Assembly (NCBI GenBank): GCA_945875935.1
Contig: CAMCNE010000103.1
Span: 1-7,864 of the forward strand
Direction: 5' to 3'
Origin: Bordetella parapertussis
Lineage (GTDB): Bacteria > Pseudomonadota > Gammaproteobacteria > Burkholderiales > Burkholderiaceae_C
Length of the DNA stretch: 7,864 nt
Shown: positions 6,241 to 7,864 of the stretch, one piece after another
Layout: every line of letters starts with the position of its first letter
Position numbering within the stretch: position 1 is the stretch's first letter
Program-made: the position numbers and the translations under genes
Notes under the pieces: generated by a model
Seen by the model: the letters and a program-made list of their open reading frames with translations, nothing else
What the model was told of the DNA's origin: nothing
Databases searched by the model: none

Positions 6241-7424
6241 TGGATGCTGCCCGCCAGCTCGAAGATGGGCGCGTACATCAGCAGCACCACCACCCCGATC
6301 ACCACGCCCATCACGATCATCAGCAGCGGCTCGAACAGGCGGATGAACCACTCGATGGACTGCGAGATGTCTTCTTCATGGAAACCTGCGGTGCGCTCGA
6401 GCATCTCGCCCATCTGGCCGGTGCGCTCAGCCACGCGCAGCAAGCGCAGCGACACCGCGGTGGTCAGGCCGTGTGTTTCGAACGCCGCAGAAATGGAGCG
6501 GCCCTCGCCGATGTCACGCCGCGCCGCGGCCAGCGACGGATGCAGCGAAATCGGCAGCAGACCGACCACCATGTCGAGCGCGGTGACGATGGGAATGCCG
6601 GCTTGTTGCAGCATGCCCAGCGCGCGGTAAAACCGCGCCAGCTGGTACACGCGAACCACTTCGCCGATTTGCGGCAGCCGCTGGATCTGGCGCGCCAGAG
6701 CCAGGCGAACCTGCGGCCGGTTGAGGGCGTAGACCAGCCCCACCACCAGCACAACACCGCCGGCCAACAGCTGCAGCCCGTGGGCATGCGCGAACTGGCC
6801 CCACTCCAGCAGCAGCCGCGACATCAGCGGAATGCGGTCGCCCATGTCCTGGAACACCTGGCTGAAGCGCGGCACCACGTACAGCAGCAAGAAGGCAATG
6901 ACCAGCGTGCCCACGCCGAGGATCATGGCCGGGTAGATGGCCGCGCCGACGATGCGTTTGCGCATCTGGTCGGACTGCGCGCGGTAAACGATGAAGCGCT
7001 CGATGGCTTCGGTGAGCGCGCCGGTGCGCTCGTTGGCGCGCACGCTGGCCACGTACAGCGGCGGGAACACGGCGGGCTGCGCTTCGAGTGCCGTCGAGAA
7101 GGCCTTGCCTTCCTTGAGCTGGTCATGCAGCTTGACCAGCACCTGCTTGGCGTCGGCGCGAGTTTCGCGGTCGGCCAGAGTCTCGATGGCCTCGACCACC
7201 GACAGGCCCGCCTTCAGCAAGATGAGCAGACTCTGGTTGAAGTGCAGCAGCGGAAATGGCGCCGAGCGGTTGAAGCTGAAGCGCGAGTTGCCTGACGCCG
7301 GCTGCACGGCCAACACCGCATAGCCGCGCGACTCGGCTTGTCGGCGCGCGTCGGCACCATCAGCGGCATCGACGGTGATCGAGACCGGCTGCATCCGGTG
7401 TATGGCCTTGACGGCGTATTGCAT
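6237..7424 (-). CDS. gspF: GspF/PilC-type inner-membrane platform protein
   Basis: Encodes 395 residues, the usual GspF length. It is the polytopic platform protein that links the assembly ATPase to pseudopilin insertion. Seen: an N-terminal soluble segment with the family pattern YAVKA (3-7) and GYAVLAVQP (34-42), then two repeated T2SSF domains at about 58-182 and 262-386. Both repeats contain the ERTG motif (132-135 and 333-336), and the first has FPPLYV (120-125). Three hydrophobic segments fit membrane helices at about 164-186, 217-234 and 366-386. The start is well fixed: an in-frame TAA lies at 7437-7439 and the four codons between it and this ATG are not start codons. The Shine-Dalgarno site is weak, which fits coupling to gspG upstream. 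The stop overlaps the gspE start as ATGA. Confidence 0.95.
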   Translation of the reverse strand: MQYAVKAIHRMQPVSITVDAADGADARRQAESRGYAVLAVQPASGNSRFSFNRSAPFPLLHFNQSLLILLKAGLSVVEAIETLADRETRADAKQVLVKLHDQLKEGKAFSTALEAQPAVFPPLYVASVRANERTGALTEAIERFIVYRAQSDQMRKRIVGAAIYPAMILGVGTLVIAFLLLYVVPRFSQVFQDMGDRIPLMSRLLLEWGQFAHAHGLQLLAGGVVLVVGLVYALNRPQVRLALARQIQRLPQIGEVVRVYQLARFYRALGMLQQAGIPIVTALDMVVGLLPISLHPSLAAARRDIGEGRSISAAFETHGLTTAVSLRLLRVAERTGQMGEMLERTAGFHEEDISQSIEWFIRLFEPLLMIVMGVVIGVVVLLMYAPIFELAGSIQ

Positions 7425-7450
7425 GCGGCTGCCGTGTTAGCGCGCTGGGA

Positions 7451-7864
7451 TCACCAGTTGGTGATGTCGGCATCCAACCCATCGCCGCCGGGACGACCGT
7501 CGCGTCCGGTGGAGCTGATGTCGAACTCACCATGCTCACCCGGAGCAACGTAGATGTAGGCGTTGCCCCAAGGGTCGGCGGGCAAGGCTTTTTCGAGATA
7601 AGGGCCATCCCACTTGTTGACGCTGGATGGTTTGGCCAGCAGGGCTTGCAGACCCTGCTCGGTGCTGGGCAAGGTGCCCACGTCAAGGCGGTATTGCTGC
7701 AGCGCCTTTTCGAAGCCGACGATCTGGGCGCGAGCGGTCTTGACTTCTGACTTGCCGACCTGCGAAAAGTACTTCGGGCCGACATAGGCGGCGAGCAGGC
7801 CGATGATGACCATCACCACCAGCAACTCGAGCAGCGTGAAGCCGCGACGCAGGCGCAAAGACAT
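7451..7864 (-). CDS. gspG: GspG-type major pseudopilin (type II secretion)
   Basis: Encodes a 137-residue major pseudopilin, the subunit of the periplasmic pseudopilus that pushes substrate through the secretin. Seen: a short basic leader (residues 1-8, ending RRG) before the prepilin peptidase site G8/F9, then FTLLELL with Glu13 (mature Glu5) and a hydrophobic helix to about residue 30. The C-terminal part has the GspG signature GPYL (87-90), LPADPWG (94-100), PGEHGEFD (108-115) and a Gly/Asp-rich end with D122, D128, D131 and D133, closing in DITNW. In the family this loop binds calcium. There is no cysteine, so no C-terminal disulfide loop as in true type IVa pilins. Length is normal for GspG. 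The ATG is the last codon of the window; an upstream start cannot be excluded, but the leader length is typical. It is the first operon gene visible, 26 bases before gspF. Family assignment is very secure. Confidence 0.95.
   Translation of the reverse strand: MSLRLRRGFTLLELLVVMVIIGLLAAYVGPKYFSQVGKSEVKTARAQIVGFEKALQQYRLDVGTLPSTEQGLQALLAKPSSVNKWDGPYLEKALPADPWGNAYIYVAPGEHGEFDISSTGRDGRPGGDGLDADITNW

Larger units (their letters stand above)
1..7864 (-). other. Single polycistronic operon segment (hybrid T2SS/T4P cluster)
   Basis: All nine genes run in the same direction with almost no spacing: five 4-base stop/start overlaps (gspF-gspE, PilM-PilN, PilN-PilO, PilP-secretin, secretin-prepilin), one overlap of 20 or 32 bases (gspE-PilM), one 5-base gap (2667-2671) and one 26-base gap (7425-7450). 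Neither gap holds a recognisable promoter or hairpin terminator. The promoter must lie beyond 7864, and transcription very likely continues past position 1. No stretch of 300 bases is without a gene. There is no direct sign of recent transfer such as an insertion sequence, tRNA or composition break. Confidence 0.85.

Noticed and set aside
6241..6351. 37-codon N-terminal extension of gspE
   Set aside because: It lies entirely within gspF in another frame, is Arg/Gly-rich, and the ATGA overlap start gives the normal protein.
5416..6630. Long plus-strand open frame (404 codons) opposite gspE and gspF
   Set aside because: Product is His/Arg/Gln-rich without any domain and crosses two certain genes. 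High GC with strong third-position bias creates such antisense frames.
6240..7295. Plus-strand open frame (351 codons) opposite gspF
   Set aside because: Rich in His, Gln and Arg, with no signal, motif or ribosome site of note; a shadow of gspF.
7425..7450. Possible promoter or terminator between gspG and gspF
   Set aside because: Only 26 bases, without a hairpin followed by T residues and without recognisable -35/-10 elements.
1..7864. CRISPR array, insertion sequence, tRNA or rRNA
   Set aside because: No spaced direct repeats, transposase frame, terminal inverted repeats or RNA-gene motifs were seen; practically every base is coding.

Overview
The window is one continuous minus-strand operon segment of nine genes that encodes most of a type II secretion / type IV pilus-like machine. 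It starts exactly at the start codon of a gspG-type pseudopilin gene at the right edge. It runs leftwards into a second prepilin gene that is cut by the left edge. High GC, strong G/C bias at third codon positions and the style of the proteins suggest a betaproteobacterium, probably Burkholderiales (Comamonadaceae-like). That placement comes from general resemblance and was not tested by a search.

Gene order in the direction of transcription: gspG (major pseudopilin), gspF (inner-membrane platform), gspE (assembly ATPase), a small PilM/GspL-like cytoplasmic protein, a PilN-like and a PilO/GspM-like single-pass protein, a PilP/GspC-like protein with a proline-rich linker, a lipoprotein TPR-secretin fusion, and a prepilin with a GTG start. 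Five junctions are 4-base ATGA or GTGA stop/start overlaps, one is a longer overlap, one is a 5-base gap, and only gspG-gspF has a short spacer (26 bases). No promoter, terminator, RNA gene, insertion sequence or CRISPR array is visible, so the transcript is expected to start right of the window and continue left of it.

The parts fit one machine. GspE hydrolyses ATP in the cytoplasm and docks on GspF and the PilM-like protein. The PilN/PilO-like pair and the PilP-like protein cross the inner membrane and reach the periplasm. The PilP/GspC-type domain should contact the secretin, which forms the outer-membrane gate. The pseudopilins assemble into a short periplasmic fibre.

The notable point is the hybrid architecture. 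The G, F and E parts are of T2SS type (GspG has the calcium-site tail of pseudopilins), but the middle is a pilMNOP-plus-secretin block as in type IV pili. The secretin carries its own lipobox and TPR repeats, as if a PilF/PilW-type pilotin had been fused to it, and it has a short N0-N1 periplasmic region instead of the N0-N3 of GspD. The PilM-like protein is small and lacks recognisable ATP-binding motifs. Annotation pipelines have labelled similar clusters a putative 'secretion system X'; I recall this from memory and did not check it. The substrate is not visible here.
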